Below, piece after piece: positions 17,829 through 26,904 of a DNA stretch of 64,000 nucleotides; positions within the stretch are counted from its first letter, which is position 1; each line of letters opens with the position of its first letter. Under the pieces are notes generated by a model. That model made no database searches and was not told the origin of the DNA. It was given only the letters and a program-made list of their open reading frames with translations. Location: assembly GCF_008642335.1 (NCBI RefSeq), contig NZ_CP029191.1, positions 5,518,001-5,582,000 on the forward strand, in the 5' to 3' direction. The position numbers were made by a program, and so were the translations under genes. Origin of the DNA: Streptomyces venezuelae. Its GTDB lineage: Bacteria > Actinomycetota > Actinomycetes > Streptomycetales > Streptomycetaceae.

Positions 17829-18050
17829 TTGAAGCGCGACATCCACCCCGAGTACGTCGAGACCCAGGTCAGCTGCACCTGCGGCGCCGAATTCACCACC
17901 CGCAGCACGATCTCCAGCGGCACCGTCCGTGCCGAGGTCTGCTCCGAGTGCCACCCGTTCTACACGGGCAAGCAGAAGATCCTCGACACCGGTGGCCGTG
18001 TGGCCCGCTTCGAGGCCCGCTTCGGCAAGGCCGGCTCCGCCAAGAAGTAG
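17829..18050 (+). CDS. rpmE: 50S ribosomal protein L31, zinc-binding (C+) type
   Basis: The 73-residue protein has Cys16, Cys18, Cys38 and Cys41, the four zinc ligands of the C+ form of L31. Streptomyces usually also has a Cys-free paralogue that replaces it under zinc shortage. The start is TTG, with an AGGAGA ribosome-binding site just upstream, and gives the standard MKRDIHP-type N-terminus. With a sigma-R-type promoter in front, its expression is expected to rise under disulfide stress, which can release zinc from proteins. Confidence 0.97.
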   Translation: MKRDIHPEYVETQVSCTCGAEFTTRSTISSGTVRAEVCSECHPFYTGKQKILDTGGRVARFEARFGKAGSAKK

Positions 18051-18059
18051 CGAGCCACT

Positions 18060-18110
18060 GCGCCGGTCGTCGGCCGCCCTCACGAGGGGGTGGCCGGGAC
18101 CGGCGCTTTT
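18060..18110 (+). terminator. Terminator after rpmE
   Basis: GCGCCGGTC pairs with GACCGGCGC, with an inner GGCCGCCCTC/GAGGGGGTGGCC pairing, and TTTT follows at once. It starts 10 bases after the rpmE stop and separates rpmE from prfA. Confidence 0.88.
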
Positions 18111-18165
18111 GCCGTCCCGCAGCCAATTCGCGGAGAACCACCGCGCAGAAGACCAGGAGCCCCCG

Positions 18166-19242
18166 ATGTTCGAGGCGGTCGAGGAACTGATCGGCGAGCA
18201 CGCCGATCTCGAACGGAAGCTCGCGGACCCGTCGGTCCACGCCGACCAGGCCAACGCGCGCAAGCTCAACAAGCGCTACGCCGAGCTGACCCCGATCGTC
18301 GCGACGTACCGCTCCTGGAAGCAGACCGGGGATGACATCGAGACCGCGCGCGAGTTCGCGGCCGACGACCCGGACTTCGCCGCCGAGGTCAAGGACCTGG
18401 AGCGGCAGCGCGAGGAGATCACCGAGAAGCTGCGGCTGCTGCTCGTGCCGCGGGACCCGTCCGACGACAAGGACGTCATCCTGGAGATCAAGGCGGGCGC
18501 GGGCGGCGACGAGTCCGCCCTGTTCGCCGGTGACCTCCTGCGCATGTACCTGCGGTACGCGGAGCGCGTCGGCTGGAAGACCGAGATCATCGACTCCACC
18601 GAGTCCGAGCTCGGCGGCTACAAGGACGTCCAGGTCGCCGTGAAGACCAAGGGCGGCCAGGGCGCGACCGAGCCCGGCCAGGGCGTCTGGGCGCGCCTGA
18701 AGTACGAGGGCGGCGTGCACCGCGTGCAGCGCGTGCCCTCCACCGAGTCCCAGGGGCGCATCCACACCTCCGCGGCCGGTGTCCTCGTGACGCCCGAGGC
18801 CGAGGAGATCGACGTCGAGATCCACGCCAACGACCTGCGCATCGACGTGTACCGCTCCTCCGGGCCCGGCGGCCAGTCCGTCAACACCACGGACTCCGCC
18901 GTCCGCATCACGCACCTCCCCACCGGCGTCGTCGCCTCCTGCCAGAACGAGAAGAGCCAGCTCCAGAACAAGGAGCAGGCCATGCGTATTCTGCGCTCCA
19001 GGCTCCTCGCGGCGGCCCAGGAAGAGGCGGAGAGCAAGGCCGCGGACGCCCGCCGCAGCCAGGTCCGCACGGTCGACCGCTCCGAGAAGATCCGCACGTA
19101 CAACTTCCCGGAAAACCGGATCTCGGACCACCGCGTCGGCTTCAAGGCGTACAACTTGGACCAGGTGCTCGACGGCGAACTCGACCCGGTCATCCAGGCC
19201 TGCGTCGACGCCGACTCGGCCGCCAAGCTCGCTGCCGCGTAA
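18166..19242 (+). CDS. prfA: Peptide chain release factor 1
   Basis: RF1 reads UAA and UAG stop codons and triggers peptide release. The 358-residue protein has the GGQ motif in [11 protein letters not shown] and the stop-codon tripeptide as PST in [10 protein letters not shown], where E. coli RF1 has PAT. The length is standard. Its modifying methyltransferase PrmC is encoded 37 bases downstream, the common arrangement. Confidence 0.97.
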   Translation: MFEAVEELIGEHADLERKLADPSVHADQANARKLNKRYAELTPIVATYRSWKQTGDDIETAREFAADDPDFAAEVKDLERQREEITEKLRLLLVPRDPSDDKDVILEIKAGAGGDESALFAGDLLRMYLRYAERVGWKTEIIDSTESELGGYKDVQVAVKTKGGQGATEPGQGVWARLKYEGGVHRVQRVPSTESQGRIHTSAAGVLVTPEAEEIDVEIHANDLRIDVYRSSGPGGQSVNTTDSAVRITHLPTGVVASCQNEKSQLQNKEQAMRILRSRLLAAAQEEAESKAADARRSQVRTVDRSEKIRTYNFPENRISDHRVGFKAYNLDQVLDGELDPVIQACVDADSAAKLAAA

Positions 19243-19279
19243 GCACACCCGCTCGTACGACCGTCCACGGAGGACCAGC

Positions 19280-20125
19280 GTGAACCTGCTGCTCGCGGAA
19301 GTGGCCCAGGCCACCCAGCGGCTGGCCGACGCCGGCGTGCCCTCGCCGCGCAACGACGCGGAGGAGCTCGCCGCCTTCGTGCACGGCGTGAAGCGGGGCG
19401 AGCTGCACTCCGTCAAGGACTCCGACTTCGACGCCCGCTACTGGGAGACCGTCGCGCGCCGCGAGGCCCGCGAACCGCTGCAGCACATCACGGGCCGGGC
19501 CTTCTTCCGGTACCTGGAGCTGCAGGTCGGTCCCGGTGTCTTCGTGCCGCGCCCGGAGACCGAGTCCGTCGTCGGCTGGGCCATAGACGCCGTCCGCGCG
19601 ATGGACGTCGTCGAGCCGCTCATCGTCGACCTGTGCACCGGCTCGGGCGCCATCGCCCTCGCCATGGCGCAGGAGGTCCCGCGCTCGCGGGTGCACGCCG
19701 TGGAGCTGTCCGAGGACGCCCTGAAATGGACGCGGAAGAACGTCGAGGGGTCCAGGGTCGAGCTCGTGCGGGGCGACGCCAGGGAGGCCTTCCCCGAGCT
19801 CGACGGGCAGGTCGACCTCGTGATCTCCAACCCGCCGTACATCCCGCTCACCGAGTGGGAGTACGTCGCGCCGGAAGCCCGTGACTACGACCCCGAGCTC
19901 GCCCTCTTCTCCGGCGAGGACGGCCTGGAACTGATCCGCGGCATCGAGCGCACCGCGCACCGCCTGCTCAGGCCCGGGGGAGTCGTCGTCATTGAGCACG
20001 CGGACACCCAGGGCGGCCAGGTCCCGTGGATCTTCACCGAGGAACGCGGCTGGGCCGACGCGGCCGACCACCCCGATCTCAACAACCGCCCGCGCTTCGC
20101 CACCGCCCGCAAGGCGATGCCGTGA
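19280..20125 (+). CDS. prmC: Release factor glutamine N5-methyltransferase PrmC
   Basis: PrmC methylates the Gln of the GGQ motif in release factors. The 281-residue protein has an N-terminal helical domain that binds the factor and a SAM-binding Rossmann domain with DLCTGSGAIALAMA, followed by the substrate-binding NPPYIP motif near residue 183. It starts with GTG, preceded by GGAGGA. Its substrate RF1 is encoded directly upstream. Confidence 0.96.
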   Translation: MNLLLAEVAQATQRLADAGVPSPRNDAEELAAFVHGVKRGELHSVKDSDFDARYWETVARREAREPLQHITGRAFFRYLELQVGPGVFVPRPETESVVGWAIDAVRAMDVVEPLIVDLCTGSGAIALAMAQEVPRSRVHAVELSEDALKWTRKNVEGSRVELVRGDAREAFPELDGQVDLVISNPPYIPLTEWEYVAPEARDYDPELALFSGEDGLELIRGIERTAHRLLRPGGVVVIEHADTQGGQVPWIFTEERGWADAADHPDLNNRPRFATARKAMP

Positions 20126-20183
20126 CGACAGCCCTGACGACCCAGATCATCAGTGTCAGCTTTTCAGTGAGGAGTCCGGACTA

Positions 20184-20831
20184 ATGGCACGGCGATACGA
20201 CACCAACGACGCGACCGACCGTACGACCGGTCTGCGCGAGGCCGCGTCCGCCGTCCGCCGCGGCGAACTGGTCGTGCTGCCCACCGACACGGTCTACGGC
20301 ATCGGCGCCGACGCCTTCTCCCCGGAGGCGTGCGCCGACCTGCTGGACGCCAAGGGCCGCGGCCGCAACATGCCCACGCCCGTCCTGATCGGCTCACCGA
20401 ACACGCTGCACGGCCTGGTCACCGACTTCTCCGAGATGGCCTGGGAGCTCGTCGACGCCTTCTGGCCGGGCGCCCTGACCCTCATCGCCAAGCAGCAGCC
20501 GTCCCTCCAGTGGGACCTCGGCGACACCCGCGGCACGGTCGCCATCCGCATGCCGCTGCACCCCGTCGCCATCGAGCTGCTCACCGAGGTCGGCCCGATG
20601 GCCGTCTCCTCGGCCAACCTCACGGGACACCCCGCCCCCGAGGACTGCGACGCCGCGCAGGAGATGCTCGGCGACTCCGTCTCCGTCTACCTGGACGGCG
20701 GCCCGACCCCCGGCATCGTCCCGTCGTCGATCGTCGACGTCACGGGCAAGGTGCCGGTGCTGCTGCGCGCCGGCGCACTCGACGCGGACGAGCTGCGCAA
20801 GGTGGTACCCGACCTCGAGGTGGCGAATTGA
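20184..20831 (+). CDS. Threonylcarbamoyl-AMP synthase (Sua5/YciO/YrdC family)
   Basis: These enzymes make threonylcarbamoyl-AMP for the t6A37 modification of tRNAs that read ANN codons. The 215-residue protein is a single YrdC domain with the PTDTVYGIGADAF motif, the KGRGR loop, and the GTVAIRMP and SSANLTG motifs. It lacks the extra C-terminal domain of Sua5, so it is the short form. It sits in a prfA-prmC-yrdC translation-factor cluster, and its stop overlaps the next start. Confidence 0.93.
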   Translation: MARRYDTNDATDRTTGLREAASAVRRGELVVLPTDTVYGIGADAFSPEACADLLDAKGRGRNMPTPVLIGSPNTLHGLVTDFSEMAWELVDAFWPGALTLIAKQQPSLQWDLGDTRGTVAIRMPLHPVAIELLTEVGPMAVSSANLTGHPAPEDCDAAQEMLGDSVSVYLDGGPTPGIVPSSIVDVTGKVPVLLRAGALDADELRKVVPDLEVAN

Positions 20832-21478
20832 CAGCCCCTGAGACGGGGCGTGGCATAGCGGGCTTCCCGGGCTCTGCGGACTCCTTCCGCATCCTCCACG
20901 TCAGTACCGGCAACGTGTGCCGCTCACCCATCACCGAGCGGCTGACCAGACATGCCCTGGCCGACCGCCTCGGCGACCCCCTCACCGGCGGTCTCATCGT
21001 GGAGAGCGCGGGCACCTGGGGCCATGAGGGCGCGCCCATGGAGACCAACGCCGAGACGGTCCTCGCCGACTTCGGCGCGGACCCCACCGGCTTCATGGGC
21101 CGCGAGCTCCTCGACGACCACGTCATCCGCGCCGACCTGGTGCTGACCGCGACCCGCGACCACCGGGCGCAGGTCATCTCCATGGGCCACTCGGCGGGCC
21201 TGCGCACGTTCACGCTCAAGGAGTTCACGCGGCTCGTACGGGCCATAGACATGACGACGCTGCCGGACCCGGACGGCGGAGTGGTGGAGCGGGCCCGCGC
21301 CCTGGTGCGGGCCGCCGCCGCGCTGCGCGGCTGGCTCCTCGCGCCGAACGTGGAGGCCGACGAGGTGTACGACCCGTACGGGGCGCCCCTGCCGTTCTTC
21401 CGGTCGGTGGGCGACGAGATCAACCAGGCCCTCGACCCCGTGGTGACGGCGCTGACCGGGGTGCCCGCGCACATGTAG
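20828..21478 (+). CDS. LMW protein-tyrosine-phosphatase-like protein with Ser at the nucleophile site
   Basis: The 216-residue product has the fold signature of low-molecular-weight phosphatases, but the P-loop reads VSTGNVCRSP where active enzymes have VCxGNxCRSP. The catalytic first Cys of the Cys-x5-Arg motif is therefore Ser, while the second Cys, the Arg and the Ser-Pro are kept. The general-acid DPYG motif is present near the C-terminus. It may be a phosphotyrosine binder or a very weak enzyme. I chose the TTG at 20828, which overlaps the previous stop (TTGA), since it gives translational coupling. A later start would cut into the first strand. Confidence 0.85.
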   Translation: MTAPETGRGIAGFPGSADSFRILHVSTGNVCRSPITERLTRHALADRLGDPLTGGLIVESAGTWGHEGAPMETNAETVLADFGADPTGFMGRELLDDHVIRADLVLTATRDHRAQVISMGHSAGLRTFTLKEFTRLVRAIDMTTLPDPDGGVVERARALVRAAAALRGWLLAPNVEADEVYDPYGAPLPFFRSVGDEINQALDPVVTALTGVPAHM

Positions 21479-21528
21479 CGGCCTACATTGGATCTGAGGT
21501 CACCCCTGCACAGGCCCCGGAGCCCACG

Positions 21529-22788
21529 ATGTCGCTCAGCACGGTCAGCACCGCACCGCTCGCACCCACCTCCTACACGGACCTCGAAGGGCTGCGCAGG
21601 CAGGACCCCGAGCTGGCCGAGATCCTCGCCGCGGAGGCCGCCCGGCAGGCCGACGCGCTGCAGCTGATCGCCGCCGAGAACTTCACCTCGCCCGCCGTCC
21701 TCACCGCGCTCGGCTCGCCGCTCGCCAACAAGTACGCGGAGGGCTATCCGGGCGCCCGGCACCACGGCGGCTGCGAGCTCGTCGACATCGCCGAGCGGAT
21801 CGCCGTCGACCGGGCCAAGGCCCTGTTCGGCGCGGAGCACGCCAACGTACAGCCGCACTCCGGCTCGTCCGCCGTCCTCGCCGCGTACGCCGCGCTGCTG
21901 CGTCCCGGCGACACGGTCCTGGCGATGGGCCTGCCGTACGGCGGTCACCTCACGCACGGTTCGCCCGCGAACTTCTCCGGACGGTGGTTCGACTTCGTCG
22001 GGTACGGAGTGGACCCCGAGAGCGGCCTCATCGACTACGACCAGGTGCACGCCCTCGCCCGCTCGCACCGGCCCAAGGCCATCGTCTGCGGTTCGATCTC
22101 CTATCCCCGGCACATCGACTACGCGGCCTTCCGAGAGATCGCCGACGACGTGGGCGCGTACCTCATCGCCGACGCCGCGCACCCCATGGGCCTGATCGCC
22201 GGGGGAGCGGCGCCGAACCCGGTGCCGCACGCGGACGTCGTCTGCGCGACGACACACAAGGTCCTGCGCGGCCCGCGAGGCGGCCTCCTGCTGTGCGGGA
22301 CGGATCTTGCGGAACGGATCGACCGGGCCGTCTTCCCGTTCACGCAGGGCGGCGCACAGATGCACACGATCGCCGCCAAGGCCGTGGCGTTCGGCGAGGC
22401 GGCCACGCCGGCGTTCACGGGGTACGCCCATCAGGTGGTCCGCAACGCACGCGTTCTGGCCGAAGCGCTGGCTGCCGCGGGCTTCGCCGTCACGACCGGC
22501 GGCACGGACACGCATCTGATCCTGGCCGATCCGACCCCCTTGGGGGTGGACGCCCACACGGCCCGCGGCCGCCTCGCCGCGTCCGGGATCTTCCTCGACA
22601 CCTGCGCCCTGCCCCACGACGACACCCGCGGCCTGCGCCTCGGCACGGCGGCGGCCACGACCCAGGGGATGGGCCCCGCGGAACAGGCGCGCATCGCGGG
22701 ACTGCTGGTGGAAGCGGTGCGCGAGGACACGAACGTACGAGACGAGGTACGCGCGCTGGTGGGAGAATTTCCGCCGTATCCGTCCTAG
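21529..22788 (+). CDS. glyA: Serine hydroxymethyltransferase (divergent paralogue)
   Basis: SHMT interconverts serine and glycine and loads tetrahydrofolate with a one-carbon unit. The 419-residue protein keeps the family backbone: QLIAAENF, NKYAEGYPG, QPHSGS, and the PLP Lys in TTHKVLRGPRGG (about residue 244). The otherwise strict DMAHIAGL motif reads DAAHPMGL, and TTHKT reads TTHKV, so it departs from housekeeping GlyA. Streptomyces genomes carry more than one SHMT, and this may be a specialised copy acting on another hydroxy-amino acid. The ATG follows a GGAG-type site by seven bases. Confidence 0.88.
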   Translation: MSLSTVSTAPLAPTSYTDLEGLRRQDPELAEILAAEAARQADALQLIAAENFTSPAVLTALGSPLANKYAEGYPGARHHGGCELVDIAERIAVDRAKALFGAEHANVQPHSGSSAVLAAYAALLRPGDTVLAMGLPYGGHLTHGSPANFSGRWFDFVGYGVDPESGLIDYDQVHALARSHRPKAIVCGSISYPRHIDYAAFREIADDVGAYLIADAAHPMGLIAGGAAPNPVPHADVVCATTHKVLRGPRGGLLLCGTDLAERIDRAVFPFTQGGAQMHTIAAKAVAFGEAATPAFTGYAHQVVRNARVLAEALAAAGFAVTTGGTDTHLILADPTPLGVDAHTARGRLAASGIFLDTCALPHDDTRGLRLGTAAATTQGMGPAEQARIAGLLVEAVREDTNVRDEVRALVGEFPPYPS

Positions 22789-22918
22789 CCAGGGGCGGTC
22801 GGGTCAGAGGGCGACGGAGAGTCGTGCAACCATCGTCGCTACCCGTAAGTCCCCAACCGTATGCGCGCAAAGCTAGGGTGTGGGGCTGAGATGGCCAGCG
22901 AGACCTGTGGGGAAGCCC

Positions 22919-24232
22919 GTGCGTGAATACCTCCTGACGCTCTGCATCACGGCCGCGGTGACCTACCTGCTGACCGGCCCGGTGCGGAAGTTCGCGATCG
23001 TGGCCGGCGCCATGCCGGAGATCCGCGCTCGTGACGTGCACCGGGAGCCCACACCGCGGCTCGGCGGGATCGCGATGTTCTTCGGTCTGTGCGCCGGGCT
23101 CCTCGTCGCCGACCACCTGCCGAACCTCAACGCGGTCTTCGAGAACTCCAACGAGCCGCGCGCGCTGCTCTCCGGGGCGGCGCTGATCTGGCTGATCGGC
23201 GTCCTGGACGACAAGTTCGAGATCGACGCGCTCATCAAGCTCGGCGCCCAGATGATCGCCGCGGGCGTCATGGTCATGCAGGGTCTGACGATCCTGTGGA
23301 TCCCGGTGCCCGGCGTCGGCACGGTCTCGCTCACGTCCGGCCAGGGCACGCTCCTGACGGTCGCGCTGGTCGTCATCACGATCAACGCCGTCAACTTCGT
23401 CGACGGGCTCGACGGTCTCGCCGCGGGCATGGTGTGCATCGCGTCCGCCGCGTCCTTCATGTACGCCTACCGCATCTGGTACGGCTACGGCATCGAGGCA
23501 GCCGCGCCCGCCACGCTCTTCGCCGCCATCCTCATGGGCATGTGCCTCGGCTTCCTGCCGCACAACATGCACCCCGCCCGCATCTTCATGGGCGACTCCG
23601 GTTCGATGCTCATCGGGCTCATCCTCGCGGCGGGTGCGATCTCCGTCACCGGACAGGTCGACCCCGCGACGATGAAGCTGAACTTCGGCACCGGGCGTGA
23701 CGCGACGCACGCGATGCTCCCCGTCTTCATCCCGCTCCTGATGCCGCTCACGATCATCGCGATCCCCTTCGCGGACCTGGTCCTCGCGATCGTGCGGCGC
23801 ACCTGGAACGGCAAGTCGCCGTTCGCCGCCGACCGCGGCCACCTCCACCACCGGCTCCTGGAGATCGGCCACTCGCACAGCCGCGCGGTGCTGATCATGT
23901 ACTTCTGGTCGGCGCTCATCGCCTTCGGCACCGTCGCGTACTCGGTCCACTCGACGAGCATGTGGATCCTGCTGCTGATCGTCGCGCTCAGCGCGCTGGG
24001 CCTCGTCCTGCTCCTGCTGCCGCGGTTCACCCCGCGCACCCCGCGGTGGGCCGAGGCGTTCGTGCCGCCGCGCTACCGCCGCCGCCGTGCCGCTGCCGCC
24101 GCGGAACTGGCCGCCCAGGACGCGACGCCGGTGGAAGAGGAGGTTCCGGTGCCCGCGGGCGTCAACGGAGCGACCGCGATCGGCGCCCGTTCGCGCTTCC
24201 AGGAGAGGCGAGAGGCCGAGTCGTCACGTTGA
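22919..24232 (+). CDS. Polyprenyl-phosphate GlcNAc-1-phosphate transferase (WecA/MraY family)
   Basis: This multi-pass membrane enzyme moves a sugar-1-phosphate from a UDP-sugar to a polyprenyl phosphate, the first step of a lipid-linked wall polymer. About eleven membrane segments are visible. Family motifs are VLDDKFEID (the acidic pair), INAVNFVDGLDGLAAG, MGDSGSMLIG and the cytoplasmic HLHHRLLEIGHS, whose His cluster points to the WecA branch rather than MraY. The C-terminal 45 residues are basic, then acidic, and lie outside the family core. The GTG at 22919 is chosen because GTGGGGA lies six bases before it. It lies directly before the ATP synthase operon. Confidence 0.9.
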   Translation: MREYLLTLCITAAVTYLLTGPVRKFAIVAGAMPEIRARDVHREPTPRLGGIAMFFGLCAGLLVADHLPNLNAVFENSNEPRALLSGAALIWLIGVLDDKFEIDALIKLGAQMIAAGVMVMQGLTILWIPVPGVGTVSLTSGQGTLLTVALVVITINAVNFVDGLDGLAAGMVCIASAASFMYAYRIWYGYGIEAAAPATLFAAILMGMCLGFLPHNMHPARIFMGDSGSMLIGLILAAGAISVTGQVDPATMKLNFGTGRDATHAMLPVFIPLLMPLTIIAIPFADLVLAIVRRTWNGKSPFAADRGHLHHRLLEIGHSHSRAVLIMYFWSALIAFGTVAYSVHSTSMWILLLIVALSALGLVLLLLPRFTPRTPRWAEAFVPPRYRRRRAAAAAELAAQDATPVEEEVPVPAGVNGATAIGARSRFQERREAESSR

Positions 24233-24352
24233 CGCGCACCTCGAAATCGCTCCATTACCAGACAAATTGGCGCTCTGGATGCACAGACGCGCAGATTGCT
24301 TCTCATGTGTGACAGTCGGCACACCCAAGAGGTAAAGACCTCATCAAATAGT

Positions 24353-24370
24353 TTGTGATACGGTTCACGA
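24353..24370 (+). promoter_or_regulatory. Candidate Rex operator (ROP) before the atp operon
   Basis: TTGTGATACGGTTCACGA matches the Streptomyces Rex consensus TTGTGAA-N4-TTCACAA at all but two positions. Rex senses the NADH/NAD+ ratio and represses respiratory genes when NADH is low. The site lies 123 bases before atpI. A GAGGT/ACCTC inverted repeat lies just upstream at 24329-24342. A Crp site (TGTGA-N6-TCACA) is a weaker reading of the same bases. Confidence 0.65.
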
Positions 24371-24492
24371 GATCCCGGGATAGAGCCGAAGGACCGTAGT
24401 GCGACGGTCCATTGGCCCGAGGGACCCTCTCGACCCGGGTCTACGCTCGTCCATGACGACACCCTGCCCCCATCAGTAAGCGGAGCGCCGCC

Positions 24493-24942
24493 ATGCCGTC
24501 TCAAGACGCCCGAAATCTCCTTCAGTCCGCCGTGCCCACGGCTGCCGTCGGCGCGATCGTCGCCGTCGTCAGCGGTGTCGTCGCCGGTGGCAAGGGGGCG
24601 ATCGGAGCGGTCGTCGGCACCGCGGTCGTCATTGCCTTCATGGGGCTCGGTCTGTTCGTCCTGCAGAAGACGGCGAAATCGCTTCCACAGCTTTTTCAGG
24701 CGATGGGCATGATGCTCTACGTCGCCCAACTCTTGCTGCTCCTCGTCTTCATGGGTCTGTTCAAGGACACCACGCTCTTCAATCCGAGGGCCTTCGCCGC
24801 CGCACTGGTCGCGGCGACCATCGTGTGGATGGCCGCACAGGCGCGTGCGCACATGAAGGCGAAGATCCTTTACGTCGAACCCGACTCCGAAAGCGACTCC
24901 TCCAAGAAGGACAAGCCGGAGAAGTCGGGGTCGTCGACGTGA
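24493..24942 (+). CDS. atpI: ATP synthase accessory protein I
   Basis: The 149-residue protein has four hydrophobic segments (about residues 14-31, 35-56, 66-92 and 97-114) and a charged C-terminal tail rich in Ser, Asp and Lys. AtpI proteins lead ATP synthase operons and are thought to help assemble the c-ring or supply magnesium. Identification rests on position and topology. A 228-base gap follows before atpB, long enough for a second promoter, but I see no clear one. Confidence 0.88.
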   Translation: MPSQDARNLLQSAVPTAAVGAIVAVVSGVVAGGKGAIGAVVGTAVVIAFMGLGLFVLQKTAKSLPQLFQAMGMMLYVAQLLLLLVFMGLFKDTTLFNPRAFAAALVAATIVWMAAQARAHMKAKILYVEPDSESDSSKKDKPEKSGSST

Positions 24943-25170
24943 AGGGTAGGGGCGGGATAAATGGCCGTTCGAGATGCTGCTATCGTCCGGTGCCAACTGC
25001 GGCACTGCGGGCGCGGGCATCTGAGCTGACGCCTGCACAATCGCGAGGCTCGATGCCTGAATGCCGCTCACACTTCCGAAACACCAGTCCGGTGCCGACC
25101 CGCGGCCGCGCGCCGCGCCGACACGACAACGAGGTTGCCGTACCTATGCGTCACGCCGAAGGAGCCCGCG

Positions 25171-25989
25171 GTGAGTGCTGACCAAACTGAGCTCGCCTTT
25201 GACTGGAGCTGTCGGATCATGTCCGACAACGGCTGTGGCTTCCCGGCTCCGGGCCTGCACTCGTTCCTTTTCAAGCCGATGTTCACTGTCGGCGGGTTCG
25301 AGTTCAACAAGGTCATGCTGCTCGCCCTGATGACCACGCTCGTCGTCGTCACCTTCTTCTACGTGGCGTTCGGCAAGGCCAAGGTCGTTCCGGGCAAGCT
25401 GCAGATGATGGGCGAGGCCGGCTACGACTTCGTACGCCGCGGGATCGTCTACGAGACGATGGGCAAGAAGGACGGCGAGAAGTACGTCCCGCTCATGGTC
25501 TCGCTGTTCTTCTTCATCTGGATCATGAACATCTGGTCCGTGATCCCGCTGACCCAGTTCCCGGTCTCGTCGATCATCGCCTACCCGGCGGTGCTCGCGG
25601 CGGTCGTCTACCTGGTCTGGGTGCCCCTCACCTTCAAGAAGCACGGCTTCGTGGGCGGCTGGAAGAACATCACCGGGTTCGACAACTCCCTCGGCCCGAT
25701 CAAGTGGCTCGTGTCGTTCATCGAGTTCTTCTCGAACCTGCTGGTGCGCCCCTTCACGCACGCCGTGCGACTCTTCGCCAACATGTTCGCCGGTCACCTG
25801 ATGCTGGTGATGTTCACCGTCGCCTCCTGGTACCTCCTGAACAGCTGGATGATCCCGGCCGCCGGTGTCTCCTTCGTGATGACCATGGCGATGATCCTCT
25901 TCGAGCTTTTCGTGCAGGCCGTCCAGGCGTACGTCTTCGTGCTCCTTGCCTGCTCGTACATCCAGGGCGCTCTGGCCGAGCACCACTGA
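25171..25989 (+). CDS. atpB: ATP synthase subunit a
   Basis: Subunit a forms the proton half-channels of the Fo motor. The 272-residue protein has five to six membrane segments, and the essential Arg lies in the RPFTHAVRLFANMFAGHL segment near residue 200. The GTG at 25171 is preferred because AAGGAG lies nearby upstream and the resulting N-terminus matches other Streptomyces AtpB proteins. An earlier ATG at 25144 is in another frame. Confidence 0.96.
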   Translation: MSADQTELAFDWSCRIMSDNGCGFPAPGLHSFLFKPMFTVGGFEFNKVMLLALMTTLVVVTFFYVAFGKAKVVPGKLQMMGEAGYDFVRRGIVYETMGKKDGEKYVPLMVSLFFFIWIMNIWSVIPLTQFPVSSIIAYPAVLAAVVYLVWVPLTFKKHGFVGGWKNITGFDNSLGPIKWLVSFIEFFSNLLVRPFTHAVRLFANMFAGHLMLVMFTVASWYLLNSWMIPAAGVSFVMTMAMILFELFVQAVQAYVFVLLACSYIQGALAEHH

Positions 25990-26011
25990 TCGCCCTCACG
26001 CAACCCCCTAA

Positions 26012-26308
<297 letters not shown>

Positions 26309-26349
26309 TCGCCCGAGACGATTAGTCCCGTTCGACGAAAGGCAATGAT

Positions 26350-26904
26350 GTGATCGCCAACCTGGTACAGCTGGCGGCCGAGCACGCGGAGGAGCAGAAC
26401 CCGCTCGTTCCGCCCGGTCCTGAGCTGCTCGTCGGCGCCATCGCCTTCGCCATCGTCTTCTTCTTCTTCTGGAAGAAGCTCCTCCCGAACATCAACAAGG
26501 TTCTGGAAGAGCGCCGGGAGGCGATCGAAGGCGGTATCGAGAAGGCCGAGGCCGCTCAGACCGAGGCCCAGAGCGTTCTTGAGCAGTACAAGGCTCAGCT
26601 CGCCGAGGCCCGGCACGAGGCCGCGCGTCTGCGCCAGGAGGCGCAGGAGCAGGGCGCCACGCTCATCGCCGAGATGCGGGCCGAGGGCCAGCGTCAGCGC
26701 GAGGAGATCGTCGCCGCCGGTCACGCGCAGATCGAGGCCGACCGCAAGGCCGCCGCGCAGTCGCTGCGCCAGGACGTGGGCCAGCTGGCCACCGACCTGG
26801 CCGGCAAGCTGGTCGGCGAGTCCCTCGAGGACCACGCCCGGCAGAGCCGCACGATCGACCGTTTCCTCGATGAGCTCGAGGAGAAGGCCGAGGCCGCTCG
26901 ATGA
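26350..26904 (+). CDS. atpF: ATP synthase subunit b
   Basis: The 184-residue protein has one N-terminal membrane helix (about residues 22-43) and a long charged coiled coil, rich in Glu, Ala and Arg, that forms the peripheral stalk. It begins with GTG after a CGAAAGG site. Its stop overlaps the atpH start (ATGA), so b and delta are made together, as fits two partners of the stator. Confidence 0.96.
   Translation: MIANLVQLAAEHAEEQNPLVPPGPELLVGAIAFAIVFFFFWKKLLPNINKVLEERREAIEGGIEKAEAAQTEAQSVLEQYKAQLAEARHEAARLRQEAQEQGATLIAEMRAEGQRQREEIVAAGHAQIEADRKAAAQSLRQDVGQLATDLAGKLVGESLEDHARQSRTIDRFLDELEEKAEAAR

Noticed and set aside
24353..24370. Crp site before atpI
   Set aside because: The half-sites fit TGTGA-N6-TCACA too, but the 18-bp match to the Rex consensus is longer and the target operon suits Rex better.
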